From: Myxococcales bacterium
Lineage (GTDB): Bacteria; Myxococcota_A; Bradymonadia; UBA7976; UBA1532
Assembly (NCBI GenBank): GCA_020633555.1
Contig: JACKDL010000001.1
Span: 310,001 to 374,000 of the forward strand
Length of the DNA stretch: 64,000 nt
Direction of reading: 5' to 3'
The stretch's first letter is position 1. The number at the start of each line of letters is the position of its first letter. The notes below the pieces were generated by a model, which saw only the letters and a list, made by a program, of their open reading frames with translations, had not been told where the DNA came from and did not search any database. The position numbers and the translations under genes are program-made. Shown here piece by piece: positions 33,742-44,465 of this stretch.

Positions 33742-34742
33742 ATGACCCTCGACGACTTCGACTACCCGCTGCCGCCCGAGCTCATCGCCCAGACGCCTGC
33801 GGACCGCCGTGACGGCAGCCGCCTGTTGCATGTGCCTGCCGCTGGACCCTTCGCCGTGGGCCCCTTTGGGGGCATCCTCGACCGCTTCCGCGGCGACGAG
33901 GTGCTGGTGCTGAACGACACCAAGGTGGTGCCCGCACGCCTGGCCGGCCAGAAGCCCAGCGGCGGCGCCGTCGAGGTCCTCTTCATCGAGCCCTGGTCGG
34001 ACGGGATCATCGCGCTGACCCGCGGCACGCGCTTGAAGCCAGGGTCGGTCATCGCGCTGCCGGGCGGGGCCCGCGCTGAGTTCGTCGAGCGCCTGCCCGA
34101 CGGGGCCGCCCGCTTGACGCTCGCGGGCGTCGACGACCTGTGGGGGTGGCTCCAGGACAACGGGCAACTCCCGCTGCCGCCGTACATCGAGCGCGCGCCT
34201 GACGACGTGGACGCTGCGCGCTACCAGACGGTCTTCGCCGAGAAGCCCGGCGCGGTCGCGGCCCCCACCGCGGGCCTGCACTTCACGCCGGCGCTGCTCC
34301 AGGCCCTGCAGGCCAAGGGCGTGGCGATCCACAAGGTCACGCTCCACGTGGGGCCGGGCACCTTCGCGCCCGTGCGCGTGGAGGACGTCGCCACCCACCA
34401 GATGCACTCCGAGCGCTTCGAAGTCCCCGCCGCGACCTGGGCCGCCGTGACGGGCGCGCGTCCAGTGGTGGCGGTGGGCACCACTGTGGTGCGCGCCCTC
34501 GAGGCGCAGGCCCGGCACCCGGGCGAGGGCCGGACGGACCTGTTCATCTACCCCGGCTTCGAGTTCCAGGTGGTGGATGGGCTGCTCACGAACTTCCACC
34601 TGCCGAAGTCGACGCTGCTGATGTTGGTGAGCGCCTTCGCAGGGCGCGAGCGGGTGCTGGCGGCCTACGCCCACGCGGTGGCCGAGCGGATGCGCTTCTT
34701 CAGCTACGGCGACGCGTCGCTGTGGATCCGGGAGGACGGTCG

Positions 34743-34752
<10 letters not shown>
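33742..34752 (+). CDS. queA: S-adenosylmethionine:tRNA ribosyltransferase-isomerase
   Basis: This 336-residue enzyme transfers the ribose of SAM to preQ1 in tRNA to form epoxyqueuosine. FDYPLPPELIAQTPADRRDGSRLL at the N-terminus, VLNDTKVVPARL, PPYIERAPDDVDAARYQTVFA and APTAGLHFTPALL are the conserved motifs. TNFHLPKSTLLMLVSAFAG lies near the C-terminus. The length agrees with the family (about 345). It overlaps tgt by 10 bases and begins the standard queA-tgt-yajC-secD-secF order. Confidence 0.96.
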
Positions 34753-35849
<1,097 letters not shown>

Positions 35850-35934
35850 TTCGCCGCCATTGATCTGATACTCCCTCGCGACCCTCGCCCCGGCCATGGG
35901 GTGGGGAACCGCCTGAGCGACGCTGGAATCTGCC

Positions 35935-36288
35935 TTGAACGAGCTGCTCCTTCTGACCGTGGCCCAAGCCCAGGGTGGCGCCCCCGGCGGCGCCAACTGC
36001 GCGGCGCAGGCGATGCCCCTGCTCCTGATGTTTGCGGTCTTCTACTTCCTGCTCATCCGCCCCCAGAACAAGCGGCAGCGCGAGCATCAAGAGATGCTCA
36101 GCCGCCTCAAGAAAGGTGATCGCGTGGTCACCAACGGGGGGCTCATCGGGACCGTCGTGGCCCTGACCGACGCCGAGCTGACCGTGGAGCTCACCGACAA
36201 GGTGAAGGTCAACGTGGTCCGCGCGCAGGTGAACCTCTATCAGCCGGCCGTGGCGGGTGACGCCCCGGCCAAGAAGGACGGGAACTAG
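35935..36288 (+). CDS. yajC: SecYEG accessory protein YajC
   Basis: This 117-residue membrane protein starts at TTG 35935. The single TM helix MPLLLMFAVFYFLLIRPQNK (27-46) includes the YajC motif FYFLLIRPQ. A cytoplasmic domain follows with LSRLKKGDRVVTNGGLIGTV. YajC associates with SecDF at the translocon. SecD starts one base after its stop codon. Confidence 0.93.
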   Translation: MNELLLLTVAQAQGGAPGGANCAAQAMPLLLMFAVFYFLLIRPQNKRQREHQEMLSRLKKGDRVVTNGGLIGTVVALTDAELTVELTDKVKVNVVRAQVNLYQPAVAGDAPAKKDGN

Positions 36289-36289
36289 C

Positions 36290-38170
36290 ATGGACCGTCA
36301 GTGGAAGTGGAAGGCGCTGGGGGTCGTGGGCCTCATCGTCCTCTCGATCCTCATGTTGGTGCCGACCGTGGCCGGCCCCGGCGAAGGCGACGAGGCGAAG
36401 CTGCCCAAGTGGTTCACCGACGTGTTCAGCCAGAAGCTGATCCTCGGCCTGGATCTCCAGGGCGGCATCCACCTGCAGTACAAGGTGGACGTCGAGGAGG
36501 CCCTCTCCCGGCGGGCGAAGCAGGCGGCCGGCAACATCGAGACCCTGCTCCAGAAGGAGAAGATGGTCGCGGTGAAGGCCCAGGCCGGCGCCTCGGGTGA
36601 CATCTACGAGCGCACCAACATCGTGGTGGAGTTCGAGAACGAGGCCGACGTCGCCAAGCTCGACGTGGACTTCGTGCAGCGCCACCTGCCGCGCGACACC
36701 TACAACTCGCCCGCCTACGAGATCGGCGACATCACCGGCAAGTCGGTGACGCTCACCATGACCGAGCGGGCCATCAGCGACTTCCGGTCGGACGCCCTCG
36801 ACAAGGCCATCGAGACCATCGAGCGCCGGATCAACGAGTTCGGTGTGGCCGAGAGCACCATCTCCAAGCGCGGTGACGAGGAGCTGGTGGTCCAGCTCCC
36901 CGGCGTGAAGGAGGAGGAGTTCGGCGTGGCGAAGGCCAAGCTGGCGCGGACCGGTCAGCTCCGCTTCCAGATCGTCGATCGCGATGGCGCCAACGCCTTC
37001 TTCACGAAGGTGGCGCAGCGTGAGCCGAAGGCCGACGCCTGGCCCGAGCAGCTCGACGAGAAGTTCAAGGAGCACAAGGTCTTCGCGGGCGCCGGGGTGC
37101 TGCGCACCACCAGCCGTGAGGTCCTGGAGTTCATGGTCGAGGGCCAGTACGACGACGAGCACCTGATCGGCATCCAGGAGATCCTGGTCAACCCGCAGGA
37201 TCCGCAGCTCAACGCCATCGAGAACCTGAGCGAAGAGCAGGAGCGCGCCCTGAAGAAGGGCCAGGGCAACGTGAACGCGCCCATCACCAAGGCCTACCAG
37301 GCCTGGTACCTGTTCTCGAAGGCCGGCATGAGCGGCGAGAACGTCGAGGACGCCAGCGTCGGCTACGACCAGTTCAACCGCCCGGTCACCCTGATGCGGT
37401 TCAGCCAGGTCGACGCCAACAAGTTCTTCGAGATGACCAAGACCTACACCAAAGAGCTCATGGCCATCATGATCGACGAGATCGTGTACTCGGCCCCGCG
37501 CATCAAGGAGCCCATCCCGGGCGGGCGCGTGCAGATCGAGATGGGCGTCGGTGGTACGGCCTTCAAGGAGGCCAAGAGCCTGGTGGCGGTGCTGAAGTCG
37601 GGCGCCCTGCAGGCTCCGCTGCGCAAGCTCTACGACAGCCAGGTGGGCCCGTCGCTGGGCTCCGACTCGGTCGAGGCCGGCCGCATGTCGGTCATCGTCG
37701 GCTTCCTGGCCGTGGTGCTCTTCATGCTCGCCTACTACAAGTTCAGCGGCCTCGTGGCGAACATGGCCCTGTTCCTGAACCTGTTGTTTGTGATGGCCGG
37801 TCTGACCGCCTTCGGCGCCACCCTGACCCTGCCCGGCATCGCCGGCATCGTGCTGACGGTGGGCATGGCGGTGGACGCCAACGTGCTGATCTTCGAGCGC
37901 ATCCGCGAGGAGCGCTACCTGGGCAAGAGCGTGCGCGAGGCCATCCAGCTCGGGTACGAGAAGGCCTTCAGCGCCATCTTCGACGCCAACGTGACCACGG
38001 CCATCGCGGCAGTGGTGCTCTATCAGTTCGGTTCCGGTCCCATCCGGGGCTTCGCGGTGACCCTGGGCATCGGCATCATCAGCTCGATGTACACCGCCCT
38101 CGTCGTGACCCGCCTGGTCTTCGACTACACCTACGGCCGGGGCACCGAGCCCGAGAAGATGAGCATCTAG
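36290..38170 (+). CDS. secD: Protein translocase subunit SecD
   Basis: This 626-residue subunit of the proton-driven SecDF complex pulls secreted proteins into the periplasm. TM1 is near 10-30, then the LGLDLQGGIHLQYKVD motif and a long periplasmic P1 domain with insertions. The head/base region ends with PGGRVQIEMGVGG. Five TM helices lie after about 465, including GIVLTVGMAVDANVLIFERIREE. The Asp in the conserved D-x-N pair is present (VDANVLI). It is encoded directly after yajC and 10 bases before secF. Confidence 0.96.
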   Translation: MDRQWKWKALGVVGLIVLSILMLVPTVAGPGEGDEAKLPKWFTDVFSQKLILGLDLQGGIHLQYKVDVEEALSRRAKQAAGNIETLLQKEKMVAVKAQAGASGDIYERTNIVVEFENEADVAKLDVDFVQRHLPRDTYNSPAYEIGDITGKSVTLTMTERAISDFRSDALDKAIETIERRINEFGVAESTISKRGDEELVVQLPGVKEEEFGVAKAKLARTGQLRFQIVDRDGANAFFTKVAQREPKADAWPEQLDEKFKEHKVFAGAGVLRTTSREVLEFMVEGQYDDEHLIGIQEILVNPQDPQLNAIENLSEEQERALKKGQGNVNAPITKAYQAWYLFSKAGMSGENVEDASVGYDQFNRPVTLMRFSQVDANKFFEMTKTYTKELMAIMIDEIVYSAPRIKEPIPGGRVQIEMGVGGTAFKEAKSLVAVLKSGALQAPLRKLYDSQVGPSLGSDSVEAGRMSVIVGFLAVVLFMLAYYKFSGLVANMALFLNLLFVMAGLTAFGATLTLPGIAGIVLTVGMAVDANVLIFERIREERYLGKSVREAIQLGYEKAFSAIFDANVTTAIAAVVLYQFGSGPIRGFAVTLGIGIISSMYTALVVTRLVFDYTYGRGTEPEKMSI

Positions 38171-38180
38171 GAGCCGCCCC

Positions 38181-39317
38181 ATGCAGTTCTTCAAGCCGGG
38201 TACCCGCTACAACATCATGGGGGCGTACAAGCCCCTGGTCATGGGCAGCCTTGCGCTGGTCATCGCGTCCTGGGCGCTGGTGGCCACCAAGGGGCTCAAC
38301 TTCGGGATCGACTTCGCCGGGGGCACCGAGGCCCTCGTGGCGTTCAACGAGTCCATCGACGTCGGTGAGCTGCGCGACACCATCGCCACCACCGGCCTCG
38401 AGACCCCCGAGGTCGTCACCTACGGTCTGACCGACGAGGGGCGGTACTTCATCCGCAGCCGCACGCAGAGCCTGCTGAGCCAGGAAGAGCGCGATCGGGT
38501 GAAGGCCGAGGTCTTCAAGAAGTTCGGCGAGCCGAAGCTGTGGGACGACAGCGATGAGACGGGCGAGGAGATCCGCGTCCGCTTCGACGGGCCCAAGCCC
38601 GAGGCCGAGTTGATGGCCGTGCTGGCGACGGCGGGCTTCACCGAGGGCGCTGCGGTCGCGAAGCAGACTGAGGGCTCGAACCCCGTCTACCTTCTGCGCC
38701 TGCCGGGCGTGCGCTCGCGGATCGTGAGCGCGATGAAGGCCAAGTATGGCGCCAAGTTCAAGAGCGTGGATCGGCTGGAGTCGGTGGGCTCGGCCGTCGG
38801 TAAGCAGATGCGCAACCAGGGTGTGCTGGCGGTGCTGTACGCGCTCATCGGCATCCTGCTCTACATCAGCTTCCGCTTCGATCTGCGCTACAGCCCGGGC
38901 GCCGTCGCGGCCCTCATCCACGACGTCAGCATCACCATCGGGATCTTCAGTGTCACCGGCATGGAGTTCAACCTGCCGATCATCGCCGCGCTGCTCGCCA
39001 TCGTGGGCTACTCGCTCAACGACACCATCGTGGTCTACGACCGCATCCGTGAGTCGTTGGACGAAGGCGTCGGCGATACGCTGGTCGAAACCATCAACCT
39101 GAGCATCAGCGACACCCTCTCGCGGACGGTGCTGACCTCGGCGACGACTTTCCTCGCGGTGTTGGCCATCTACATCTTTGGCGGCGGCATCATCCAGAAC
39201 TTCGCCTTCGCCATGTTGATCGGTGTGGTGGTCGGGACCTACTCGTCCATCTACATCGCCAGCCCGGCCGTGCTCGGGATGGACAACTACCTCAAGAGCC
39301 GCGCCCAGGCGGCCTGA
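38181..39317 (+). CDS. secF: Protein translocase subunit SecF
   Basis: This 378-residue protein partners SecD. N-terminal TM1 is near 19-38, then NFGIDFAGGTEALV (the FGxDFxGG motif). A periplasmic domain of about 170 residues follows, longer than in E. coli. Five C-terminal TM helices include YSLNDTIVVYDRIRESL with the DTIVVYDR motif. A GGAG site precedes ATG 38181. It should be co-transcribed with secD. Confidence 0.96.
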   Translation: MQFFKPGTRYNIMGAYKPLVMGSLALVIASWALVATKGLNFGIDFAGGTEALVAFNESIDVGELRDTIATTGLETPEVVTYGLTDEGRYFIRSRTQSLLSQEERDRVKAEVFKKFGEPKLWDDSDETGEEIRVRFDGPKPEAELMAVLATAGFTEGAAVAKQTEGSNPVYLLRLPGVRSRIVSAMKAKYGAKFKSVDRLESVGSAVGKQMRNQGVLAVLYALIGILLYISFRFDLRYSPGAVAALIHDVSITIGIFSVTGMEFNLPIIAALLAIVGYSLNDTIVVYDRIRESLDEGVGDTLVETINLSISDTLSRTVLTSATTFLAVLAIYIFGGGIIQNFAFAMLIGVVVGTYSSIYIASPAVLGMDNYLKSRAQAA

Positions 39318-39327
39318 GGCGCGGGGG

Positions 39328-39828
39328 TTGGCTGGGCGCCACCGCAAGCGGGTGCGCGCGGCCGATCTGGCCCCCGCTCGTCCCCGCAAGAGCCTGGCCG
39401 CCCTGGTGGGTGTGGCCATCGCGCTCAGCCTGCTCATCCTCTACAAGACCCAGGTCGGTGATGACGCCACGCGCCTGTTGGAGGCGTTGGGCGTGGATCC
39501 GTCCCTGGCGCTGCCGCCCTCGGTGACCGAGGCAGGCGCCGATCCGGGAGTCCTGGCCGAGGGAAGCCTGGCGCCGCTCGCGGCGGCGGTCGCGGCGGGC
39601 GTACAGGCGTGCACACCGCCCGGGACCGTGGCTCGGCTGCGGGCGGATGTGGACGTGGCCGTGGACGGCCAGGCGGCCTTGGGGCTGGTGAAGCTGGACG
39701 AGGCCGCGACGGCGTCGCCGGCGCTCCTGGACTGTGCCAGCCGAGTGCGGGCACGGACCGTCCCGCCGCTGGGTGGGCCGGCGATGTTGCGGTTGACGGT
39801 GCCGGCCTGGCGGCCGGCCGAGCGGTAG
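39328..39828 (+). CDS. Small single-TM membrane protein, unknown function
   Basis: The 166-residue frame starts with TTG 39328, after GCGGGGG and 10 bases past the secF stop. It has an Arg-rich N-terminus, one TM helix (SLAALVGVAIALSLLILY, about 22-39) and an Ala/Pro-rich extracytoplasmic part with two Cys. The position in the sec-trmB run suggests co-transcription. GTG 39351 is an alternative start that would leave the TM intact. I recognise no family. Confidence 0.6.
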   Translation: MAGRHRKRVRAADLAPARPRKSLAALVGVAIALSLLILYKTQVGDDATRLLEALGVDPSLALPPSVTEAGADPGVLAEGSLAPLAAAVAAGVQACTPPGTVARLRADVDVAVDGQAALGLVKLDEAATASPALLDCASRVRARTVPPLGGPAMLRLTVPAWRPAER

Positions 39829-39835
39829 GAGAGCG

Positions 39836-40549
39836 ATGATGCCCCGGATGCGCGGGCCCGTTCAGGACGAACCCCAGGGGCCGACCCTGCTCAACACCCA
39901 CCTGTTCGGCGCGCCGACCATTGGGGGCAACAACGTGACCGTGCGGCCCGAGGTGTTGCCCTTCGACTGGGGGCAGGCCTTTGGTCGCGAGGCCCCGCGG
40001 ACATTGGAGATCGGCTTCAACCGCGGGAAGTTCCTCAGCGAGTTGGCGCTGCGGTGGCCCGATCACGATCACATCGGCATCGAGATCCGCCGGCGCTACT
40101 GCTGGCGGCTGGCGAACCTGCTCGATCGGGATCCCGAGCACGGGGGCAACGTGCGGCTGGTCTGGGCCGACGCGAAGCGGGTAACCGCTGATCTGCTCCC
40201 GCCGGGCAGCCTGCACGCCATCTTCGTGAACTTCCCGGACCCGTGGTGGAAGCGGCGTCACGAGAAGCGGCGGCTGGTTCAGCCCGAGTACGCCCAGGAG
40301 CTGCGCGATCTTCTGGCCGTGGGCGGTGCCGTCTGGGTGAAGTCGGACGTGGCCGCCATCGCCGAGGAGATCGACGCCTCACTGGCGGGGACCCCGGGCT
40401 TCGAGGGGCCGGAGCCCTTCGGGCCCGACGATCTGCCCTTCACCTACCGAGAGGCCAAGTGTGTGAAGGCGGGGATGCCGATCCACCGCTTCCGGTACCG
40501 TCGGGTGGCCGTGGCCGCGGGCGACGGTCAGTCCACCACGAACACCTGA
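39836..40549 (+). CDS. trmB: tRNA (guanine-N7)-methyltransferase
   Basis: This 237-residue class I methyltransferase forms m7G46 in tRNA. LEIGFNRGKFLSELA is the SAM motif I. IGIEIRRRYCWRL follows, and FVNFPDPWWKRRHEKRRLV is the TrmB signature (PDPWxKxRHxKRR). FTYREAKCVKAGMPIHRFRY closes the domain. ATG 39836 or the adjacent ATG 39839 can start it. The last 22 bases overlap the convergent small membrane protein gene. Confidence 0.94.
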   Translation: MMPRMRGPVQDEPQGPTLLNTHLFGAPTIGGNNVTVRPEVLPFDWGQAFGREAPRTLEIGFNRGKFLSELALRWPDHDHIGIEIRRRYCWRLANLLDRDPEHGGNVRLVWADAKRVTADLLPPGSLHAIFVNFPDPWWKRRHEKRRLVQPEYAQELRDLLAVGGAVWVKSDVAAIAEEIDASLAGTPGFEGPEPFGPDDLPFTYREAKCVKAGMPIHRFRYRRVAVAAGDGQSTTNT

Positions 40550-40776
40550 AGGTCGCGGATCGGGGTCCGCGCGAACGCGCGCAGCCCCGCCAGTGAAGCG
40601 AGCTCGAGCGTGAAGAACACGCCCAGGGCGATCCACAGCCGGTCGGCGGTCGGGCGACCGCGAAACAGCAGCAGGACCGCGCCCAGGGCGCAGGCGCCGT
40701 TGGCCAACGCCAGGGCCCAGAAGAGGCGGGCGTCCACGGTGATGCCCACCCCGTACAGTGGCCCCAGGGCGTTCAC
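40528..40776 (-). CDS. Small integral membrane protein
   Basis: This 82-residue product starts at GTG 40776 in a GTGA overlap with the CPBP protease stop. Its composition suggests two or three TM helices: LFWALALANGACALGAVLLLF, and RLWIALGVFFTLELASLAGL with a C-terminal RTPIRDLQVFVVD. It is encoded directly after the protease and is likely co-expressed with it. No family is recognised. The coupling and hydrophobicity make it more than a chance frame. Confidence 0.6.
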   Translation of the reverse strand: MNALGPLYGVGITVDARLFWALALANGACALGAVLLLFRGRPTADRLWIALGVFFTLELASLAGLRAFARTPIRDLQVFVVD

Positions 40777-41324
40777 GCCTCCTCCGGCAGCAGCGGCCGC
40801 AACAGGTCGTGCAGGTTGAAGTAGTTGATCACGAAGTGGGCGGTGACCGGCACCACCAGGTTCCCCCGCCACTCGAACAGTCCGCCGAACACGAAGCCCA
40901 TGACGACGGCCATGATGGGCCAGGGGAGGCGGCTGCGGGTGTTGGGCAGGTGCAGTAGCCCGAACACCAGCGACACGGCGACCAGGCCAATGCGGGGCTG
41001 CAGCAGGCCCCTGAACAAGAGCTCCTCGGCCAGCGCGCTCATCGCGGCCAGCCCGAAGGCGTCCCGCGGTTCGAGGGGGGCCACCATCTCGCGGAAGTCG
41101 GCGTCCATGCGCTGAGCCCACCGCTGGTGGCCGGCCGCCCAGCGCAGGGTCAGCACCACGGCGACGCCGACACCCACCCCCAGAGCCAGATCGGCGCTCA
41201 GCCCCCCGGCGGTCCAGCGGCCGGCAAGCTGCACCAACGGCCCCAGCTCGGCGCCCAGGGCGAGCTGGAGCAGGACGGTGCCCACCGTGGTGGCCACGTA
41301 CAGGAGGATCAGGTTGCGCGCCAT
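40773..41324 (-). CDS. CPBP-family intramembrane metalloprotease
   Basis: This 183-residue membrane protein is of the CAAX-protease/bacteriocin-processing (Abi) family. It has the three conserved segments: AEELLFRGLLQPR (the EExxxR motif), FGLLHLPN (FxxxH) and AHFVINYFN (HxxxN). Several TM helices surround them, starting with LILLYVATTVGTVLLQLAL near the N-terminus. Such proteins cleave prenylated or membrane substrates, and some give self-immunity to bacteriocins; no bacteriocin gene is seen nearby. It is coupled by GTGA to the small membrane protein downstream. Confidence 0.88.
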   Translation of the reverse strand: MARNLILLYVATTVGTVLLQLALGAELGPLVQLAGRWTAGGLSADLALGVGVGVAVVLTLRWAAGHQRWAQRMDADFREMVAPLEPRDAFGLAAMSALAEELLFRGLLQPRIGLVAVSLVFGLLHLPNTRSRLPWPIMAVVMGFVFGGLFEWRGNLVVPVTAHFVINYFNLHDLLRPLLPEEA

Positions 41325-41426
41325 GCGGCGCGCATCCTAGCAGCGTTGGCGCCTGGGCGGGCAATCCGACGCAAGGTCAGAGAGCGGATGGGTCGTGTGC
41401 GCGTGATCGACCTCCGATCGGCAGCC

Positions 41427-41432
41427 TATACT
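41427..41432 (+). promoter_or_regulatory. -10 element 8 bases before a GTG start (leaderless candidate)
   Basis: TATACT (five of six matches) ends at 41432. Transcription 7-8 bases downstream would begin at GTG 41440 itself. No good -35 is seen at the standard distance, and there is no ribosome site before the GTG. Confidence 0.42.
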
Positions 41433-41439
41433 TGGCGTC

Positions 41440-43308
41440 GTGTCTCGGCTCGCCCCCCACGGTCTGCGTCCTGTCCTGCTGCCGGCGCTGGCCGGCTGCC
41501 TCGCATGGGGCTGTGTGGCCGGTGAGACGCCCGCCGGGCTGGATCACGCGGCCGTAGCCGATGGTGGGCGACCGGACGTGGCGCCCGCCGTCGACCTGGG
41601 AGCGGTGGACCGGGCGCCCCCGGACGCGGACCTGACCTGCCAGGACGACCGCTATGGACCCAGTACACCCGAGCTGCCCGCCGCGGATCTGAGCGTGGGC
41701 CACTATGCGCTGGTGGCCTGCCCCGGCGTGCCGGATCACTTCCTGCTGGTGGGGTCACCTGGATCAACGCTGCGGGTGCGCTTCGAGGCCGACGAGCGCC
41801 TGGCGGTGCAGGTGGGCGGTGAACGACTCGAAGGACGCGGCGGGAGCGTGGCGGTGACCCTGGGGAACGGCGGCATTCCGTTGCAGATCTCGGGCGCCCT
41901 GGCGGCCACGGGCTACGGGCTCGATGTGACCGAGGACGTGCCCCAGGCCGACTGCGGGGACGACGTGGAGTCGGCCGACGTGGACGGCGGTGCGGGGTTG
42001 GCCGATGGGGAGGCGGTGGCCCGGGGAATCTGCGCTGTACCGGACGTGGACTGGTTGCGCTTCGGCGGGCCGGCGCAGTGGACCGTCCGGCTGTTGGAGG
42101 GCGCCCCCCTCTGGCTGGATCTCCTGGGCGGTCCCGCGGACGCCCCGCTGCGGCACGATGGCCGCTACCTGATCGAAGGGCAGGCGGTCCTCGAGGCCTC
42201 CGAGGCTGCCCGCTTGCGGATCGCCAGCGGTGGGCACGCCCGCTACCTCGTGCAGGTCAACGCGCTGCCAGAGCGAGCCCAGGCCTTCGTCGAGAGGGCC
42301 GTCGAGGTGCCCTTTCGGTCGTCGCCGGACGCCGCCCCCGAGTGGTGGCCCGCCGCCCACCTGCAGGTCGTTGCGGATCCGGCAGCGGGCGGGGGGGGGA
42401 TGGCGACCCGGCTGGACGCGGCCGGGCGTGGGCCGCTGGTGGAGGGGGACACCTGGCTCGTGGCCGAGGCCTGGGCGGGGCGCTACCGCGTCACCGTCGG
42501 GCCCGGGACCGAAGACGATCGGGGCTGGCGAGAGCCGCTCTGGTTGAGCGAAGACGGGGTGCTCCGGCTCGATCCGGACGGGCGCGTCGCGCCGGCCTTC
42601 GCCATCGCCACGGCGGCGGCCACGGCCCTCGCGGCGGGCCTGGCCTGGGTCCCCGATCTCGCGGATGACCCGCCACCGCTGCACATCACGTGGCGTCCCG
42701 ACGCGGCCGCGCCTTGCGGGTCGTGCTTCCATCCCTCGGACCATGGGCGGCCGCGCGTCGACCTCTCCGGTAGCCCGACGGACCCGGATCAGGGCGATTT
42801 GGCCGTCATCCGGCACGAGGTGGGGCACCACCTGGCCGCGCTGCACAGCCGCGACACGAGCCCAGGCGGCCGCCACGACGGCCGCGCGGTGGATCCCGAG
42901 TTGGCCTGGTCCGAGGGCTTTGCCCACTTCTTCGCCGCCTGGGTGGCGGGGCGGTCACTCTTGGAGGATTGGCGGCTGACGGGCAGCCGGTTGGTGGACC
43001 TGGAGGCGCCGACCCACCCCGACGCGCAGTCGCCGTGGGCACCGCCGGGGGTGCTCTCGGATCACCTGGTGGCGGGTCTGTTGTGGGACCTGTTCGACGA
43101 CACCCCCGCCGAGGACCCGCTTCATGTGGACGAGGCGGCCCTGTTCGCGCCGCTCTTCGGATCCATGGCGTCGGGGGTGGAGGGCGGCGCTACGGCGGGG
43201 GCCGATCTGCTGGACTACCTGGAGGGGCTCGCCTGTGAACCGGCGGGGCTGCCCACAGGGTTGGGGCGATGGCTGGTGGTGGACGCGATCCCCGAGTGCC
43301 GTGAGTAG
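41440..43308 (+). CDS. Lipoprotein with a gluzincin-like HEVGHH metalloprotease motif
   Basis: The 622-residue product starts at GTG 41440. The signal peptide ends at a lipobox (PALAGC, or WGC a few residues later), followed by an Asp/Ala-Pro linker. The first two thirds contain beta-rich segments with DVDW/DCGDD motifs resembling pre-peptidase C-terminal-like domains. Near residue 455 is VIRHEVGHHLAALH (HExxHH-type zinc motif). About 30 residues later WSEGFAHFFAAW could supply the third ligand Glu, as in gluzincins. I infer a surface-anchored metallopeptidase, but the exact family is not recognised. It is convergent with the K+ channel gene. Confidence 0.7.
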   Translation: MSRLAPHGLRPVLLPALAGCLAWGCVAGETPAGLDHAAVADGGRPDVAPAVDLGAVDRAPPDADLTCQDDRYGPSTPELPAADLSVGHYALVACPGVPDHFLLVGSPGSTLRVRFEADERLAVQVGGERLEGRGGSVAVTLGNGGIPLQISGALAATGYGLDVTEDVPQADCGDDVESADVDGGAGLADGEAVARGICAVPDVDWLRFGGPAQWTVRLLEGAPLWLDLLGGPADAPLRHDGRYLIEGQAVLEASEAARLRIASGGHARYLVQVNALPERAQAFVERAVEVPFRSSPDAAPEWWPAAHLQVVADPAAGGGGMATRLDAAGRGPLVEGDTWLVAEAWAGRYRVTVGPGTEDDRGWREPLWLSEDGVLRLDPDGRVAPAFAIATAAATALAAGLAWVPDLADDPPPLHITWRPDAAAPCGSCFHPSDHGRPRVDLSGSPTDPDQGDLAVIRHEVGHHLAALHSRDTSPGGRHDGRAVDPELAWSEGFAHFFAAWVAGRSLLEDWRLTGSRLVDLEAPTHPDAQSPWAPPGVLSDHLVAGLLWDLFDDTPAEDPLHVDEAALFAPLFGSMASGVEGGATAGADLLDYLEGLACEPAGLPTGLGRWLVVDAIPECRE

Positions 43309-43346
43309 GGGCCGTCGCGGCCGGCGGGGGCCGCGGTCGGTGCCCG

Positions 43347-44465
43347 TCAGCTCGTGAGCTGCCCGTCGGTGGTCGGCGCCGCGGCCACGTAGTCGTAGAG
43401 CCGACGGATGCTGGGCTGTTCGCCCAGGACGATCAAGGTCATGCCGGGCTCGAGGACGTAGCTGGGCGGCGGGTTGAAGGTGTAGCGCCCGTCGTGGGAG
43501 AGGACGCTGAGCACCAGCACGTTGCTGACCTTTCGGATGCCCGACTGGGCCAGGGTCTTGCCCGCCAGCGCCGTCCCGGGCGGCAGGGGGCACTCCTCGA
43601 CGCTCAGGCTGCGCTGGTTGTCGCGCACGATCAGGTCAATGAAGCCCACGACGCTCGGGCGCAGCAGCTCGTGGGCCATGCGCCGCCCGCCAATGTTGTT
43701 GGGGCTGACGATGGCGTCGGCGCCGGCCCGGCGCAGCTTGGCGGTCTGGTTCTCGTCGATGGCTCGGCTGACCACGCGCACCTTGGGGGCGAGCTGCCGG
43801 GCGGTGATCACCACGAACAGGTTGTCGCGATCACTGTGGAGGCTGGCCACGACGCCTTTGGCCCGGGCGATGCCGGCCTCCTGGAGGATGGCGTCCTCGG
43901 TGGCGTCGCCGATGATGCCCACGAACCGATCGGCCCCGACGCGCCGCTCCAGGACCGCAAGGTGCTCGGCGTCCCGCTCGAGGACCACCACCGCCTGCTT
44001 GTCGTCGAGGAGCTCCTCGGCCACGCTGCGGCCCGTCTCGCCGGCGCCGCAGACGATGTAGTGGCCGCTCAGGGCGTCGAGCTTCTTCTCCATGCGCCGT
44101 CTCCACAGGGTGTGCCCCAGATCGCCCTCGAGGATGAACTGGGCGAGGGTGGTGAAGAAGTAGAGCACCACGCCGAATCCGGTGATCAGCAGCACCAGCG
44201 TGAACGGGCGCCCATTGGGCGTGAACGAGACGGGCAGCGACTCGCCGTAGCCCACGGTGGTGATGGTGATGAGCACCATGTACAGGCACTCGAACAGGGA
44301 CCACTCCCCCTGACCGAGGTACCAATACCCGGCGACGCCGAAGCCCACCACACCGGCCAGCGAGATGGCCGCGTAGCGCAGCCGCCGGGTGATGTCGCGA
44401 GCCTCGTCACGGCCGGAGGCGTAGATGCGCCCCGCCCGTGGGGTCAGCCGCTTGTCGCCAGCCAC
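43347..44465 (-). CDS. Potassium channel with TrkA N and C domains
   Basis: The start GTG 44465 gives 372 residues and overlaps the tlpA-like stop by 22 bases. Two TM helices (about 28-50 and 82-104) flank the K+ selectivity filter T70-V-G-Y-G74 (in ITTVGYGES). An RCK/TrkA_N domain follows from about 127 with the Rossmann GAGETGRS and the second GIIGDATED, and a TrkA_C domain at the end (about 290-372). This is the MthK/KefC-like two-TM ligand-gated channel. NAD(H), nucleotides or Ca2+ bind RCK domains in known members. The neighbour is a redox thioredoxin gene, but no functional tie is shown. Confidence 0.87.
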   Translation of the reverse strand: MAGDKRLTPRAGRIYASGRDEARDITRRLRYAAISLAGVVGFGVAGYWYLGQGEWSLFECLYMVLITITTVGYGESLPVSFTPNGRPFTLVLLITGFGVVLYFFTTLAQFILEGDLGHTLWRRRMEKKLDALSGHYIVCGAGETGRSVAEELLDDKQAVVVLERDAEHLAVLERRVGADRFVGIIGDATEDAILQEAGIARAKGVVASLHSDRDNLFVVITARQLAPKVRVVSRAIDENQTAKLRRAGADAIVSPNNIGGRRMAHELLRPSVVGFIDLIVRDNQRSLSVEECPLPPGTALAGKTLAQSGIRKVSNVLVLSVLSHDGRYTFNPPPSYVLEPGMTLIVLGEQPSIRRLYDYVAAAPTTDGQLTS

